Below, piece after piece: positions 8,618 through 16,577 of a stretch of DNA of 64,000 nt. Source of the DNA: Mesonia phycicola (lineage in GTDB: Bacteria > Bacteroidota > Bacteroidia > Flavobacteriales > Flavobacteriaceae); contig NZ_FQYY01000009.1 in NCBI RefSeq assembly GCF_900141885.1, forward strand, positions 1 to 64,000, in the 5' to 3' direction. The notes below the pieces were generated by a model. It made no database searches. It was not told the DNA's origin and saw only the letters and a list, made by a program, of their open reading frames with translations. A program made the position numbers and the translations under genes. Position 1 is the first letter of the stretch. The number at the start of each line of letters is the position of its first letter.

Positions 8618-9105
8618 TGAAAAAAAAGTTTACCAACATATTCGCCATTTTATTTTTAGGTCTAGTTTTATCTTGTCAAAGTGTAGATAAGCAGGAGAAG
8701 CCTGAAAACTTAATACCTGAAGATAAAATGGTAGATTTGTTAACAGATTTATTAAGATTAGATGCTGCAGAAAACTATTCTTCTATTGAGTTTAAAAAAA
8801 GAAAAATAAATACCAAAGATTTAATTTTTGAAACTTATAAGGTAGATAGTTTGCAATTTGTAGAAAGTAGCCGCTACTATGCAGAAGATTTTAAAGTAAA
8901 TAAAAGAATTTACGATAGCGTGCAAACCAGATTTGAAGAAGAAAAAAAGTATTTTGATTCTTTAGTGAAAGTAGATACTCAACAAAAAGCAGACGAAAAG
9001 AATAAAGATAATCTAACTATAAAACCAATTACAGAAACGTCTGATGTAAAAGAAAAAAAGTTGCAACTAACAACTAGTAAAGACTCTATTAAATCTAAAC
9101 CTTAG
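8617..9105 (+). CDS. DUF4296 lipoprotein
   Basis: A 162-residue putative lipoprotein with a lipobox ending at LVLSC (Cys20), then a small domain containing LIPEDKMVDLLTDLLRLDAAE, typical of DUF4296, and a charged Lys/Asp/Glu-rich C-terminal tail. Its start overlaps the last base of the dihydroorotase gene, so it is the third gene of that operon; the association with pyrC is common in flavobacteria. Function unknown. Its end overlaps the convergent SDR gene by 11 bp. Confidence 0.83.
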   Translation: MKKKFTNIFAILFLGLVLSCQSVDKQEKPENLIPEDKMVDLLTDLLRLDAAENYSSIEFKKRKINTKDLIFETYKVDSLQFVESSRYYAEDFKVNKRIYDSVQTRFEEEKKYFDSLVKVDTQQKADEKNKDNLTIKPITETSDVKEKKLQLTTSKDSIKSKP

Positions 9106-10108
9106 TTTTTATAAAATATCTTGAAGTTTCTTTTATAGATTGTTGAATTGGTGTAAACTCAAAATCTAATAGTTTCACTATTTTTTTATTGCTGTAGTAA
9201 GATTTTCCAAAAGCACCTTTAATAGATTTTTTTGTAATTATTTGCTCTGTGTTAAATAATTTTCTGCCTATATATTGAAATAACCATCCAATAAAAACCA
9301 TCCAAGGTTGTAATTTTTTTCTTGGTTCTGGTTTTTTTAAAGCTTTAGCAATTTCTGCTAACACTATTTTAAAAGAAAGATTTTCTGCAACCAAAACAAA
9401 CCCTTCATTTTCTATATTACTCTGCATAAGTAAAACCATAGATTTTGCTACATCTTCTACAGCAACAAAACCAGTAGTTAAAGGTGGGTAATAAGACAAC
9501 CCATTATGTACTTTGCTAAATAACTGTCCGCTCCCACTAGACCAGTTACCAGCGCCAATAATAACACCTGGGTTTACCACCACGACATTTAAGCCTTCTT
9601 GAGAGGCTCTCCAAACTTCCATTTCTGCACCATATTTAGTAATAGAATAATTGTCATGCTCTGCATCATTATTACGAGGAGATTTTTCTGTAATAGGTTG
9701 ATGGTTTAACTCACTACCAAGAGCAGCAATAGAGCTAACGTGGCAAAGTTTTTTTACTCTTTTGCTTAAAGCTAAATTAACCACATTGGCGGTACCTTCA
9801 ATATTAATTTTTCTTAGAAGTTTGTAGTGTTTAGGGTTGTAAGAAATTAGTCCAGCACAATGATAAACATATTCAATATCTACAAAAGCATCGGTAAGTT
9901 GAGGTATGTTGGTAATGTCTGCAAGAAACCATTCTATATTTTCAAGCAGTTTAATAGAATTTTCTCCTATTTTTTGTTGAATAATATATTCTGCGGCCTT
10001 TATTTTTTCATGAGTTCTGTACAGCGCCCTCACTTTTTCTTCTCGTAGAAGTAATTCTGCCAATAAATGAGATCCAACTAAACCGGTAGCTCCTGTAACT
10101 AAAATCAT
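9095..10108 (-). CDS. NAD-dependent epimerase/dehydratase family protein
   Basis: A 337-residue extended short-chain dehydrogenase. The NAD-binding GATGLVGSHL lies at residues 5-14 and the catalytic Tyr-Lys pair in YSITKYGAE near residue 153. The C-terminal substrate domain has a hydrophobic stretch (WMVFIGWLFQYIG) seen in dihydroflavonol-reductase-like members. The substrate cannot be read from sequence. It overlaps the end of the DUF4296 gene by 11 bp in convergent orientation. Confidence 0.85.
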   Translation of the reverse strand: MILVTGATGLVGSHLLAELLLREEKVRALYRTHEKIKAAEYIIQQKIGENSIKLLENIEWFLADITNIPQLTDAFVDIEYVYHCAGLISYNPKHYKLLRKINIEGTANVVNLALSKRVKKLCHVSSIAALGSELNHQPITEKSPRNNDAEHDNYSITKYGAEMEVWRASQEGLNVVVVNPGVIIGAGNWSSGSGQLFSKVHNGLSYYPPLTTGFVAVEDVAKSMVLLMQSNIENEGFVLVAENLSFKIVLAEIAKALKKPEPRKKLQPWMVFIGWLFQYIGRKLFNTEQIITKKSIKGAFGKSYYSNKKIVKLLDFEFTPIQQSIKETSRYFIKTKV

Positions 10109-10154
10109 AAATTAAATATACGCTTTTCTCAATAGGAAAATTTTTAGTTTCTCC

Positions 10155-10162
10155 TATATTTG
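10155..10162 (+). promoter_or_regulatory. Putative tyrS -7 promoter element
   Basis: TATATTTG is an exact match to TAnnTTTG, 80 bp before the tyrS ATG. The leader contains a small hairpin: TTGAAT (10194-10199) pairs with ATTCAA (10214-10219), enclosing GCTT-ACT-AAGC. Whether it regulates tyrS is unknown. Confidence 0.6.
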
Positions 10163-10242
10163 TGAATAGAAAATCAAAAATAAATTTTATAAGTTGAATT
10201 TGGCTTACTAAGCATTCAATTTATCTATAAATCATAAAAAAA

Positions 10243-11538
10243 ATGACCAAAAAGTTTGTTGAAGAATTAACGTGGAGAGGAATGTTACATGACGCAATGC
10301 CTGGTACAGAAGAGCATTTGCAAGAAAAAATGAGATCTGCTTATGTGGGAATAGATCCAACAGCAGATTCGTTACATATTGGTCATTTAGTAGGAGTAAT
10401 GATGTTAAGGCATTTTCAATTGGCAGGCCATAAACCTTATGCGTTAATTGGTGGAGCAACAGGGATGATAGGTGACCCTTCTGGTAAATCTGCAGAGAGA
10501 AATTTACTTAATGAAGAGACTTTACTACATAATCAAAATGCTATTAAAAATCAATTAGCTAGATTTTTAGATTTTTCAGCTAAAGAAGAAAATGGTGCAG
10601 TTTTAGTAAATAATTACGACTGGATGAAAGATTTTTCTTTCTTAGAATTTATTAGAGATGTAGGTAAACACATTACCGTAAATTACATGATGGCTAAAGA
10701 TTCTGTAAAAAAACGACTTTCTTCAGAATCTAGTGTAGGTATGAGTTTTACAGAATTTACTTACCAATTAGTACAAGGGTATGATTTCTTACACTTATTT
10801 AAAGAGCATGATTGTACTTTACAAATGGGTGGTAGTGACCAATGGGGTAATATTACTACAGGTACAGAAATGATTAGAAGAATTGGAGGCGGTAAAGGTT
10901 TTGCTTTAACTTGTCCGTTAATTACTAAGGCAGATGGTACTAAATTTGGAAAAACAGAAGGAGGTAATGTATGGCTAGATGCAGAGAGAACTTCTCCTTA
11001 CAAATTTTACCAATACTGGATGAATACTAGTGATGAAGATGCAGAAAAGTATATCAAAATTTTTACTTTTTTAGAAAAAGAAGAAATAGAAGCATTAGTA
11101 GCAGAACATACCGAAGCACCTCATTTAAGATTATTACAAAAACGTTTAGCAGAAGAAATTACAGAAATGGTGCACTCTAAAGAAGATTTAGATAATGCTA
11201 TAACTGCAAGTAACGTGTTGTTTGGTAAAAGTGCTGCAGACGATATAAGAAAGTTAGATGAAAAAACTTTTTTAGATGTTTTTGAAGGTGTACCACAAGC
11301 AGAAATTGAAAAAGCTAAAATAGATACAGGTTTAGATATGATTGCTGCGCTTGCTGCAGAAACTAACTTTTTACCTAGTAATGGAGAAGCAAGAAGAGCT
11401 TTAAAAGCAAACTCTGTTTCTGTAAATAAAGAAAAAGTAGCAGAAGATTATTCTATTACCGAAGCAGATTTAATAGGTGGTAAATACATAATTTTAAACA
11501 AAGGGAAAAAGAACACTTATATTATTAAGGCAATTTAA
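10243..11538 (+). CDS. tyrS: Tyrosyl-tRNA synthetase
   Basis: A 431-residue class I aminoacyl-tRNA synthetase. The ATP-site HIGH motif is at 45-48 and the KMSKS equivalent reads KFGKT at about 234-238, the form used by bacterial TyrRS. A C-terminal S4-like RNA-binding domain (about 355-431) contains [19 protein letters not shown]. Length is typical. It is monocistronic, with a promoter box at 10155 and a GC-rich terminator directly after it. Confidence 0.97.
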   Translation: MTKKFVEELTWRGMLHDAMPGTEEHLQEKMRSAYVGIDPTADSLHIGHLVGVMMLRHFQLAGHKPYALIGGATGMIGDPSGKSAERNLLNEETLLHNQNAIKNQLARFLDFSAKEENGAVLVNNYDWMKDFSFLEFIRDVGKHITVNYMMAKDSVKKRLSSESSVGMSFTEFTYQLVQGYDFLHLFKEHDCTLQMGGSDQWGNITTGTEMIRRIGGGKGFALTCPLITKADGTKFGKTEGGNVWLDAERTSPYKFYQYWMNTSDEDAEKYIKIFTFLEKEEIEALVAEHTEAPHLRLLQKRLAEEITEMVHSKEDLDNAITASNVLFGKSAADDIRKLDEKTFLDVFEGVPQAEIEKAKIDTGLDMIAALAAETNFLPSNGEARRALKANSVSVNKEKVAEDYSITEADLIGGKYIILNKGKKNTYIIKAI

Positions 11539-11547
11539 TAAAAAGCA

Positions 11548-11574
11548 AAAGCCCGGTAATCACTCCGGGCTTTC
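11548..11574 (+). terminator. tyrS terminator
   Basis: AAAGCCCGG / CCGGGCTTT with an 8-nt loop, 10 bp after the tyrS stop, followed by a short T run. It can also serve the minus strand. Confidence 0.8.
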
Positions 11575-11691
11575 TAAAATAACTAACCAATCTATTATGA
11601 AAAAACTTTCATCTTAGCATGATATAAGACGTAAAGAATCTGGTTCAATTACAGAATATTTGTGTATTAACATAAGTATAACAATTAGATG

Positions 11692-12672
11692 CTAAATAAC
11701 CATCAAATTACATCCTCTAACGTCACTATTATCAAATCTTCCTAAAATTTCATAAGAGTTTTTGTCTATTTTTTTGCCAAGATCTTGGGTTGCAATAAAA
11801 GAGCAAGAATTTAAGTTTGCTAGGTCTATAACGTTAATACCTCCTGTTTTACCATCTTGTACGTAGCTAAGAGCATCTTCAGTATCTCTTATAAGTAATT
11901 TCATATGCTTAGGACAATTAAAAACCCCATCTCCTTTAGAGTATGCTTGAGATAGTAACTCTGTCATACCATACTCAGAGTGTATTTTATTTACACCAAA
12001 ACCATTGCTTAGTAATTGGTGCAATTCTTTTCTAATCATTTCTTTTCTTCTGCCTTTCATCCCTCCAGTTTCCATTATAATCGTGTTTTTAAGCTGGAAG
12101 TTATATTTTTCTACAAGATCTAACAGAGCAAATGACACCCCTATCAAAAGTATTTTTTTGCCTTCTTGATCTAGTTTTTTTAGTAGTGTGGCAAGTTCAT
12201 CTAATTCATTTAAATAAAAACCACTTTCTGGGTGTTTACTGTGTTCTATAAAGTAATTAGCCATATAAATTAAAGAAGAGCCTTTGCGCTCTAAATACGC
12301 AGGTAATAAAGCAAGTGTAACATAATCTGAGATAGGATTATAAAATTGCTGAAATGCATTTATAAAGCTTTTCTCATAAATGTTTATATCTGTTACTAAA
12401 TGTTTACTAGTTAAAGTTCCAGTGGTTCCGCTACTTGTAAAGGTTTCTTGAATAGGGTTAGTAGAAGAAAGTATTTTTTCTTTTTTAAAAAATTCTATAG
12501 GTAAAAATGGTATTTTTTCTAATGTGTTTACTTCTTGCGGATGGATATGAAGTAGATTGCAGAATTTTTTATAAACTGCATTTTTTTGGTATTGAAACTG
12601 AAAAACTTCTAGACTGGTTTGTAAAAAGTCGTGTTCATTTTGTATTTGAAAAATTTTGTCTTCAAGTTTCAT
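11692..12672 (-). CDS. LuxE/PaaK-like acyl ligase
   Basis: A 326-residue protein of the acyl-protein synthetase (LuxE) type within the adenylate-forming superfamily. The ATP-binding signature TSSGTTGTLTSKH lies at about residues 79-91 and a conserved HSEYGMTELLSQAYS segment near 236. LuxE itself activates fatty acids as acyl-AMP; a similar acyl activation is likely here, but acceptor and pathway are unknown. The gene stands alone behind its own -7 box, with no lux or polyene cluster nearby. Confidence 0.8.
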   Translation of the reverse strand: MKLEDKIFQIQNEHDFLQTSLEVFQFQYQKNAVYKKFCNLLHIHPQEVNTLEKIPFLPIEFFKKEKILSSTNPIQETFTSSGTTGTLTSKHLVTDINIYEKSFINAFQQFYNPISDYVTLALLPAYLERKGSSLIYMANYFIEHSKHPESGFYLNELDELATLLKKLDQEGKKILLIGVSFALLDLVEKYNFQLKNTIIMETGGMKGRRKEMIRKELHQLLSNGFGVNKIHSEYGMTELLSQAYSKGDGVFNCPKHMKLLIRDTEDALSYVQDGKTGGINVIDLANLNSCSFIATQDLGKKIDKNSYEILGRFDNSDVRGCNLMVI

Positions 12673-12692
12673 AATTCTCTATTAAGATTGAG

Positions 12693-12700
12693 CAAAAATA
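12693..12700 (-). promoter_or_regulatory. Putative -7 promoter element (LuxE-like gene)
   Basis: The minus strand reads TATTTTTG, 20 bp upstream of the start at 12672. It directly follows the terminator hairpin of the upstream gene. Confidence 0.55.
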
Positions 12701-12707
12701 AGAAAAT

Positions 12708-12738
12708 AAAAAAAGCGCCTTTTATAGGCGCTTTTTAT
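12708..12738 (-). terminator. Terminator of the T9SS-secreted protein gene
   Basis: AAAAAGCGCCT / AGGCGCTTTTT with a 5-nt loop lies between the gene ending at 12757 and the LuxE-like gene. Confidence 0.85.
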
Positions 12739-12756
12739 TTATAGAGAATTATAAAT

Positions 12757-14484
12757 TTATTTTATAATAAGCTTCTTAGTTGAAGATACTCCGTTTTGCG
12801 TAAGCTTAACTAAATATACACCTGTATTTAAAGTAGATATATTTAATGTAGAGTTTACGTTATTAGCAGAAATAACTTTTTTACCTAATAAGTTAAAAAT
12901 TTCCACATTTACACTAGCAGAATTTTCAGTTTCAATAGAAACATATCCTGTAGATGTTGGGTTAGGGTAAAGTGAAAATAAAGATTTAGTATTGTTACCT
13001 ACAGATAATGTTTCTTCAATACTTGTAGCAAAAATTTGTGGAGTTACAGTTGTTCCGTCATCATATTTAGCAGCAATACCAGTTACTTCAGAAGCAGTAG
13101 TTGGTATAACGCTACCAATGTAGCTTTCATCCCAGAAATTAGTGTACATAGCCATTTGATCAGACCCGTTAGATAAGTTGTAAGTTGTACCTGTTGCAAA
13201 TACAGCAGTACCATCACCTTCTACAAAAGTTACACCAGATAGCATAATCATTTCAGACTCGTAATCTGCATAGTTAGTATTGTAATCTGCAATAGTTACT
13301 GTTTGAGGGGTAATTGTATTCCCTGTAGAGCTTGCAGCACCAGGATCTGTTTCTGGGTAAAATTGTAAAATTCCGTTATAGCTAGCTAGTTCTCCTGTAA
13401 TACCAGTGATACCATCAGCTATAGCATAAGTAGTTGTAATAACACCACTATTATCATCTATTAATATTGCTCCAGTAGCATCTTCAATGTATTTTTGGTT
13501 TCTGTAGTTTTGTTGGTAAGTTAAAATAGCTTCACTAGTTAAAGTATATTTACCACCAATAGTACCAGCTCTTAAACTTGCAATGTCATTTACACTTGTA
13601 GCTGGTTCACACTCAGGAGCTGTAATTGTATTTGATATAGAGCAGCTTGCACTTGTGATAGAGTACATTAAATCTGTACCTTCTGGAATACCTGATACTG
13701 TAATGGTACCTGTAGCCATTGTAGATGGGTCGTCTGGACTTGTAATTGTTCCTGCGTTTAGGCTAAAGCTATAAGACTCTGTACCACCTCCACTAAAAGT
13801 ACCGGTAACAGTATAAGTATCTGATGTTGCACCTGTAGTTTCTGTATCACAAACCACACTTGTTACTGTAACGGTTAATGGACAAGTAACTGTACCTGGT
13901 ACAAAAGAACCTAAACCAATAATAGATTCGAAAGTATTTCCTCCTTGGCATAAGCCAAATCCATCCAAAGCACCGTTGCTAAATGTCCAATCTGCTTGAT
14001 TAAAAGATCCATTAGCTGTAGTGCCTGTATTTCTTTTAGCATAACCATCTGCATATTCCCAAAATTGACCAGAGCCATCAATTGCATCGACACCATATTG
14101 GTCTATTACAGAAGAATCACTATCTAAAACAATTCTTATAGCATCATCACCGTTAAAATTCACAACACCATCTTCCCAAACATTTGTTGCAGAAGGAAAT
14201 TCTGAAGCGAAAACTTCTGGAGAGTTGGTGTCATAATAAATATAAATAAAATCGTCAGTAACAGTGTTGAGAGAAGATAAATTAGTAGTAGTGCCCCAAC
14301 TACCTCCATTAGATTGTCTTTCTATTGAGTATAATGAAAAATCTACAGTTCCGTCTGCATAAATTTCAACAACTTTCGGAGTACCTCCTGTACAGTCTCC
14401 ATCTGCAATCATCGTGATTATGGGAGTTTGAGCAAATGATATGCTTGCTATCATTAAGGTAAATAATAAAGTAATTTTCTTCAT
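12757..14484 (-). CDS. Secreted protein with lamin-tail-like domain and T9SS sorting signal
   Basis: A 575-residue extracellular protein. A signal peptide ends near ISFAQ (residue 19). Residues about 20-185 resemble a lamin-tail domain (WEDGVVNFNGDDAIRIV). The middle (about 295-475) resembles the OB-fold/DUF5689 region that accompanies secreted nucleases, but no catalytic nuclease domain is visible. The last 75 residues are a type A T9SS C-terminal domain (SLYPNPTSTGYVSIE ... KKLIIK), which directs export through type IX secretion. It is the third gene after the TonB receptor and duplicated lipoprotein genes but has its own -7 box. A role in extracellular substrate capture is inferred. Confidence 0.82.
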   Translation of the reverse strand: MKKITLLFTLMIASISFAQTPIITMIADGDCTGGTPKVVEIYADGTVDFSLYSIERQSNGGSWGTTTNLSSLNTVTDDFIYIYYDTNSPEVFASEFPSATNVWEDGVVNFNGDDAIRIVLDSDSSVIDQYGVDAIDGSGQFWEYADGYAKRNTGTTANGSFNQADWTFSNGALDGFGLCQGGNTFESIIGLGSFVPGTVTCPLTVTVTSVVCDTETTGATSDTYTVTGTFSGGGTESYSFSLNAGTITSPDDPSTMATGTITVSGIPEGTDLMYSITSASCSISNTITAPECEPATSVNDIASLRAGTIGGKYTLTSEAILTYQQNYRNQKYIEDATGAILIDDNSGVITTTYAIADGITGITGELASYNGILQFYPETDPGAASSTGNTITPQTVTIADYNTNYADYESEMIMLSGVTFVEGDGTAVFATGTTYNLSNGSDQMAMYTNFWDESYIGSVIPTTASEVTGIAAKYDDGTTVTPQIFATSIEETLSVGNNTKSLFSLYPNPTSTGYVSIETENSASVNVEIFNLLGKKVISANNVNSTLNISTLNTGVYLVKLTQNGVSSTKKLIIK

Positions 14485-14512
14485 AGGAATATGATTTTGA
14501 TTATGTTTTATG

Positions 14513-14520
14513 CAAATATA
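14513..14520 (-). promoter_or_regulatory. Putative -7 promoter element (T9SS protein gene)
   Basis: The minus strand reads TATATTTG, an exact consensus match 28 bp upstream of the start at 14484. Confidence 0.55.
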
Positions 14521-14569
14521 ATTAATTGTATTAAAAGTACTTATAGTAAAATGTTATTTGTTTTATATG

Positions 14570-14600
14570 AAAAAGCCACCTTTTATATAAGGTGGCTTTT
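14570..14600 (-). terminator. Terminator after the duplicated lipoprotein gene
   Basis: AAAAGCCACCTT / AAGGTGGCTTTT with a short AT loop, 23 bp downstream of the stop at 14623. Confidence 0.85.
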
Positions 14601-14622
14601 AAATTTATTTTAATGGTTTTGA

Positions 14623-16539
14623 TTAGTTAACCCAATCAAAATCAGATTCTACCACAGTAGATCCATTGTAAGTACCAGCAGCATCAATAGATGCACCGTC
14701 TACTAATATACCTGATACTGGAGCACTATCTGGAGTGTCTAATAAAGTATCATAACCAGTTACAGTTAAGTTAGTAATTGTAGCGCCAGATTGTTTTTTA
14801 AACTGTAATGCTAAACCACCTTCTGTAGAAACTGCAGTAAAGTTAGAGATAGTTGGGTTGTTGTTAGTACCGTCTGCTTCAATAGCAGTTGAGAAATTAG
14901 CTGATGTATGTTTTACATAAGTGTTTGTTAAAGATCCAGACCATCCTTCTGTCCAATCTATAGCATCATCTTGTAAGTTTTCAACGTATACGTTAGTTAC
15001 TACAGCAGCACCTCCAAAAAATTCGATACCATCATCTGCACCATCAATTAATGCAATGTTGTTAATTGTTGTACCAGAACCAACAGCATAAAGAGTTAAT
15101 CCATTATATTGAGACTCAGAGTTAATTTGAGCACCAGATTGTCTAATAATTAAATATTCTATAGAACCTGAATTGTCAGAGTTATCTGAACCTCCGTAAA
15201 TAAGACCACCTACTTCTGCAACAGCATCTACACCTTCTGTAGTTTCACCATTACCTAAGATAATAAGACCACCCCAAGTACCAGTTCCGTTAGGTCCCAT
15301 TTTTACTGGGTTATCTGCAGTACCTTCAATCATAATATCTGATCCAGCTTGTACAGCGATATAAACGTCTGTTCCTGTATTGGTAACTATGTTAGTTCCT
15401 GCAGGAATAGTTAAAGTAGCACCATTATCTACACTCATAATTCCGTCTAAGTAGTAGTTTGTATCTGCATTTAAAGTTAAATCTGAAGTAACTGAAGAAG
15501 GTAATTCTTCTGTTGCAGCTAATGCAGCGTTAACCCAAGCAAAGTCTTCTAGATTAACAGTAGTAGCACCTCCGTAAGACATTTCAGTACTAGCATCTTC
15601 TCCTTCAATTTGAATGTTTGCTAATGGTCCGTTATCTGGCATATCTATTACTGTTTCATATCCTGTTAAAGATAGACCAGTGATTGTAGCTCCAGATTGT
15701 TTTTTAAACTGTAATGCAACTCCACCTGTTTCAGAAATAGCAGTAAAGTTAGTAATAGTTGGGTTGTTGTTAGATCCATCTGCTTCAATTGCAGTAGAGA
15801 AGTTTTCTGTAGAGTGGTAAACGTAAGTGTTAGTTAAAGTACCAGACCATCCTTCTGTCCAGTCAATAGCGTCATCTTCTAAATCTTGTACATATACATT
15901 AGAAACCTCAGCAGCACCTCCAAAAAATTCGATACCATCATCTGCACCATTAATAATAGCGATGTTGTTAAGTGAAGTACCAGAACCAACAGCATAAAGA
16001 GTTAATCCGTTGTATTGAGACTCAGAGTTAATTTGAGCACCAGATCCTTCTATAATTAAATAGTTAATAGAACCAGAGTTGTCAGCATTATCTGTACCTC
16101 CGTAGATAAGACCACCTACTTCTGCAACAGCATCTACACCTTCTGTAGTAACACCCTCACCTAAAAGTAAAAGTCCTCCCCAATTGCCAGTTGCATCTGC
16201 AGGAGACATTTTTACTGGCTCACTAGCAGTACCATTAATCATAATATCTGCACCTTTTTGTACTGCAATATAGATATCTGTTCCTGTACCTGTTTTAATT
16301 TCTGTTCCTGCAGGGATAGTTAAAGTAGCACCATTTTCAACACTTAATATACCGTTTAATGTATAAGTTTGAGAAGAATCTAAAGTCATGTCACTAGAGA
16401 TACTACCTGCAAGTTCTGTTTCTGTTGTTGAACCTCCGTCATCATCTGAGGTTGCATCATCATCACTATCACAGCTTGTAAAAACTGCCATTAGTAAAAT
16501 CGAAAATAAAATCGATAGTTGTTTAATTGTTTTTTTCAT
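14623..16539 (-). CDS. Surface lipoprotein made of two tandem ~302-residue repeats
   Basis: A 638-residue lipoprotein. The lipobox is FTSC (Cys23), followed at once by DSDDDATSDDD, the acidic pattern that sends Bacteroidetes lipoproteins to the cell surface. The rest is two near-identical repeats of about 302 residues, each with ATLTIPAGTEIKTGTG-like start, GGLIYGG, SESQYNGLTLYAVGSG, ADDGIEFFGGAA and AIDWTEGWSG blocks, suggesting right-handed beta-helix folds. The DNA period is 906 bp. It lies 38 bp downstream of a TonB receptor gene and is probably its surface-binding partner. Homologues are often mis-named 'multidrug transporter'. Ligand unknown. Confidence 0.8.
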   Translation of the reverse strand: MKKTIKQLSILFSILLMAVFTSCDSDDDATSDDDGGSTTETELAGSISSDMTLDSSQTYTLNGILSVENGATLTIPAGTEIKTGTGTDIYIAVQKGADIMINGTASEPVKMSPADATGNWGGLLLLGEGVTTEGVDAVAEVGGLIYGGTDNADNSGSINYLIIEGSGAQINSESQYNGLTLYAVGSGTSLNNIAIINGADDGIEFFGGAAEVSNVYVQDLEDDAIDWTEGWSGTLTNTYVYHSTENFSTAIEADGSNNNPTITNFTAISETGGVALQFKKQSGATITGLSLTGYETVIDMPDNGPLANIQIEGEDASTEMSYGGATTVNLEDFAWVNAALAATEELPSSVTSDLTLNADTNYYLDGIMSVDNGATLTIPAGTNIVTNTGTDVYIAVQAGSDIMIEGTADNPVKMGPNGTGTWGGLIILGNGETTEGVDAVAEVGGLIYGGSDNSDNSGSIEYLIIRQSGAQINSESQYNGLTLYAVGSGTTINNIALIDGADDGIEFFGGAAVVTNVYVENLQDDAIDWTEGWSGSLTNTYVKHTSANFSTAIEADGTNNNPTISNFTAVSTEGGLALQFKKQSGATITNLTVTGYDTLLDTPDSAPVSGILVDGASIDAAGTYNGSTVVESDFDWVN

Positions 16540-16577
16540 TTTTTTTAATTTTAAGTAATTGGTATATAAATGGTTAA

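Noticed and set aside
10232-10459. A 75-residue minus-strand frame opposite the tyrS start
   Set aside because: Fully antisense to a well-supported gene, with no family and no start signal.
11590-11616. Tiny frame ATGAAAAAACTTTC...TAG after tyrS
   Set aside because: Only six codons; looks like the relic of a lipoprotein gene start, with nothing recognisable after it.
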